The notes under the pieces are model-generated. The model was given only the letters and a program-made list of their open reading frames with translations, had not been told where the DNA came from and made no database searches. A stretch of DNA of 15,760 nucleotides from JBBSEX01 sp038239345 (GTDB taxonomy: Bacteria; Acidobacteriota; Terriglobia; Bryobacterales; Bryobacteraceae): NCBI GenBank assembly GCA_038239345.1, contig JBBSEX010000056.1, positions 1 to 15,760 of the forward strand, written 5' to 3'. Position 1 is the stretch's first letter. Every line of letters begins with the position of its first letter. The translations under genes and the position numbers were made by a program. Positions 14,129 through 15,760 of the stretch are shown here, piece by piece.

Positions 14129-14485
14129 TGCCGCGCGGCGCGAGCAGCACCGCGGCGCTCGCGACCACGCGGCTATCGAAGCAGCGTCTGGAACAGCTCG
14201 ACGGCTCCGGATTGGAGAGCGGCGCGCAGGAAGCTGTCTCCGGACAGATCGATCTCCTCGCCACGACCTCGACGGCGTTCCATCGAGGCTTCAGACACCC
14301 GCAGATGGTCGGCGCAAAAGCTGGGGTCGGAAGTTCTGCGGAGCGTCAGTCTTTTCGCCGCGGCGCACGCTCCCCCGATGGCCGGAGCTCAGGCCAGCCA
14401 TCAGATCAACCACAGCCAGGTCAAGCGAGAACTCTGTGCGCGTCTGGCGCGATAGCTCGCCCTTTAGAGCCGGGATGACAGCCTG
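14129..14485 (-). pseudogene. degraded partial copy of the FemAB-like gene
   Basis: This segment matches 11714-12073 of the FemAB-like gene on the same strand, covering about residues 108-228 of that protein, with roughly 90% base identity by eye. Readable pieces are VIPALKGELSRQTRTEFSLD, LAVVDLMAGLSSGHRGSVRR and SRVVASAAVLLAPRG. One inserted base near 14180 and a five-base loss near 14350 break the frame. Both ends of the homology are abrupt, and neither the start nor the end of the gene is present. It is a dead fragment from partial duplication, or from recombination with a related donor. Confidence 0.9.
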
Positions 14486-14551
14486 GGCCGCGCATGTGAA
14501 ACTGCTGCTGAACACGGTCTCCCTCCGCTCCGAAAAAAACATCACATATGG

Positions 14552-14557
14552 TACGAT
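14552..14557 (+). promoter_or_regulatory. -10-like box upstream of the pal remnant
   Basis: TACGAT at 14552-14557 lies 20 bases before the GTG at 14578. It is followed by AGGAG at 14567-14571, six bases from that GTG. No clear -35 box is seen. It may be the fossil promoter of the pal gene. Confidence 0.3.
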
Positions 14558-14577
14558 TGCAAGCCTAGGAGAAAACC

Positions 14578-15089
14578 GTGAAATACCTTTGTGGAAATCT
14601 TGCGATAATCTGTTCGCTATGGGCCCCTCCGAATCCCGGCCAGGGCCACTCATGCAGTTATTGATTCCCACACAGTGTTGGTTGAGCTGCCTCTTCCACC
14701 CCGCCGGGCTTCCCAGGTTCCTCGACTGATCTGTCCACGCGCGCTGCCCCCAACCACCCCGGAAAGCTCAGCGGGTGCTTGCCTATTACTTCCCCACTGA
14801 TGTCAGGCTTCATCCTAGTCGGACGCGCAAACCCTTGGTGAAATCATCCGGCAGTATCCCGACTTCAGGCTGATAGTGGAGGGGCATTGCGACGAGCGCG
14901 GCTCGGAAGAATTCAATCTGGCACTGGGCGACGCGGGCCAAGCAGGCAAAGGATTACCTGGCTGTGCTGGGGGTCCCGTCCAACCAGTTGAATATTGTGA
15001 GTTATGGGAAAGACCGGCCGATATGCACCGAGGACACCGAGGCATGCTGGCAGATGAATCGGCGCGCGCATATCGCGCAAGCCCAATAG
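14578..15089 (+). pseudogene. pal: Pal/OmpA-type peptidoglycan-associated lipoprotein, decayed
   Basis: Pal tethers the outer membrane to peptidoglycan within the Tol-Pal system. GTG 14578 with AGGAG six bases upstream begins KYLCGNLAIICSLW, a lipoprotein-signal-like start, but stops after 28 residues at 14664. The middle is unreadable. From about 14780 the OmpA-like domain appears in pieces: AYYFPTDV, then after a shift near 14818 LGEIIRQYPDFRLIVEGHCD and ERGSEEFNLALGD. After one lost base near 14935 it continues AKQAKDYLAVLGVPSNQLNI, VSYGKDRPICTEDTEACWQM and NRRAHIAQAQ, ending at TAG 15087-15089. GHCDERGS and the final cysteine pair are characteristic of Pal. An essential-type gene is normally kept, so another copy probably exists elsewhere in the genome. 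Confidence 0.8.
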
Positions 15090-15096
15090 AGGTTTT

Positions 15097-15390
15097 ATGA
15101 GGCAGACCATCCTGAGGCGAGCAGTCCTGATCGGCTGCAACACGCTGGGCAAAGAATGCAACGTAAAATACCAAGGTCATGCCGCCAAGGTGTCGTTCTG
15201 GTTTAACGGATCGAAGTTAGTGAAACTCGAAACCCGCGGTAGCTCTGTCACCAGACGCCGCTTTGAGTTCGCGATTGGCGATAAGACCATCAACGTAGAA
15301 CTCAGTTCCATCGTGCCCGAGGGGAAAAGCGAGAAGCTCGCTTTCGCGCGCGAAGGGGAATCACCTCTACCCGTTACCTCTAAGCAGTGA
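15097..15390 (+). CDS. hypothetical protein, unknown
   Basis: This is a 97-residue ORF of unrecognised family. ATG 15097 has AGAGG at 15088-15092, overlapping the last bases of the pal remnant, which supports expression. The composition alternates hydrophobic and polar residues in a beta-rich way (NVKYQGHAAKVSFWFNGSKL, then FEFAIGDKTINVELSSIVPE), with two cysteines near the start and no signal peptide or membrane segment. It might be a small beta-sandwich domain or an eroded piece of a larger protein. Confidence 0.5.
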   Translation: MRQTILRRAVLIGCNTLGKECNVKYQGHAAKVSFWFNGSKLVKLETRGSSVTRRRFEFAIGDKTINVELSSIVPEGKSEKLAFAREGESPLPVTSKQ

Positions 15391-15446
15391 AGCTCTTTCC
15401 GACGGGATCACCGGGGTGACTCACTGGGACACCCATATTGCGCTAG

Positions 15447-15760
15447 CTATGCCAGCAAATCTTCCAGGCTCTTCGCGTCGAGCAGGCGCACGCCCAGCGC
15501 TTCAAGTTCCGCCGGCGGCCAACCGCTCAGCCGCTCTTCCGCCCAACCGGGAACCGCGCCGAAGCGCTTCTCGATCATGCGGCGTAATAGCGTTAATTCA
15601 CCCTGCTGCACACCCTGCTGCACACCCTGCTGGACACCCTGCTCCACACCTCTCTTGTACTCTCGCCCGAGCACCTTGTTATCCAGAATGTCGTCAAGTA
15701 GCGGCATTTTCCTCGCCTCCCGTTCTATACTTTCTTCCAACCGACGCAGCCCGCCCAAAA
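15447..15760 (-). CDS. Rpn/DUF4351-type nuclease-transposase family protein, 3' part
   Basis: The frame is open to the right edge, so only the C-terminal 103 or so residues are seen. They fit the tail of Rpn-like PD-(D/E)XK proteins (recombination-promoting nuclease/putative transposase): EREARKMPLLDDILDNKVLG, a QG-repeat linker (EQGVQQGVQQGVQQGE), then a DUF4351 domain with LLRRMIEKRFGAVPGWAEER and ELEALGVRLLDAKSLEDLLA. The nuclease core would lie upstream, outside the window. The codons of the QG linker form a 12-bp tandem repeat. It is convergent with the hypothetical gene ending at 15390. Confidence 0.75.
   Translation of the reverse strand, partial: LGGLRRLEESIEREARKMPLLDDILDNKVLGREYKRGVEQGVQQGVQQGVQQGELTLLRRMIEKRFGAVPGWAEERLSGWPPAELEALGVRLLDAKSLEDLLA
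15599..15646. repeat. 12-bp tandem repeat, four units, in the Rpn-type gene
   Basis: CACCCTGCTGCA occurs twice perfectly (15599-15610 and 15611-15622) and twice with one or two changes (15623-15634 ending GGA, 15635-15646 ending CCA). On the minus strand each unit codes for four residues of the QQGV linker. The length is a multiple of three, so changes in copy number keep the frame. Confidence 0.9.

Noticed and set aside
15599..15646. Possible CRISPR-like array
   Set aside because: Units are 12 bp and directly adjacent without spacers, and they code for a QG linker.
1..15760. All frameshifts explained as sequencing or assembly errors
   Set aside because: Frames of 3.9, 2.2, 1.3 and 0.9 kb are intact, and several lesions are multi-base (14-bp duplication, 5-bp loss, large deletions). 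Individual one-base shifts in hicB, DUF1016 and pal could still be errors and need read-level checking.

Overview
The window looks like an accessory, gene-decay-rich stretch of a soil-type bacterium with about 57-60% G+C by eye. The protein mix suggests an acidobacterium of the Solibacter/Bryobacter type: large secreted tail-fibre-like and beta-helix proteins, many small toxin-antitoxin (TA) pairs, a VpsJ-like/GNAT/FemAB polysaccharide set, and an Rpn nuclease with QG repeats. This assignment is inference from remembered family distributions; no rRNA or other marker gene is present.

Layout, left to right. (1) 1-700, minus strand: a broken hicA-hicB pair. hicA has a +1 insertion and a 14-bp tandem duplication that together restore the frame; hicB has a one-base loss and an abrupt 3' end next to a possible insertion-sequence terminus. 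A perfect palindrome lies directly upstream of hicA. (2) 700-1490: no clear gene except a small membrane ORF on the minus strand. (3) 1493-7590: two translationally coupled genes for large exported proteins. The first has 1291 residues, a signal peptide and phage-tail-fibre-like repeats of about 150 residues with paired cysteines. The second has 740 residues and is a parallel beta-helix type protein. They share a small Cys/Trp module and probably act together at the cell surface. (4) 7690-9433: three TA modules in a row (MntA/HepT, DUF433/DUF5615, MntA/HepT). In each the antitoxin-side gene is intact and the toxin gene is deleted, truncated or frameshifted. (5) 9545-12397: three intact polysaccharide-type genes, namely a VpsJ-like alpha/alpha-barrel protein and a GNAT acetyltransferase on plus, and a FemAB-like acyltransferase on minus that ends tail to tail with the GNAT gene in a 4-bp overlap. 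(6) 12598-15100: a multiply frameshifted DUF1016 nuclease gene, an intact HicB-HicA pair, a degraded partial copy of the FemAB gene, and a decayed pal lipoprotein gene. (7) 15097-15760: a short unknown ORF and the 3' end of an Rpn/DUF4351-type gene that runs off the right edge.

The main biological message is a contrast. Long genes of 0.6-3.9 kb are fully open, while at least eight small accessory genes carry indels, internal deletions, duplications or truncations. Seven of them belong to toxins, nucleases, antitoxins or duplicated fragments, and one is pal. Multi-base lesions and intact long ORFs argue against sequencing error as the sole cause. The most unusual intact locus is the secreted tail-fibre-like/beta-helix pair.
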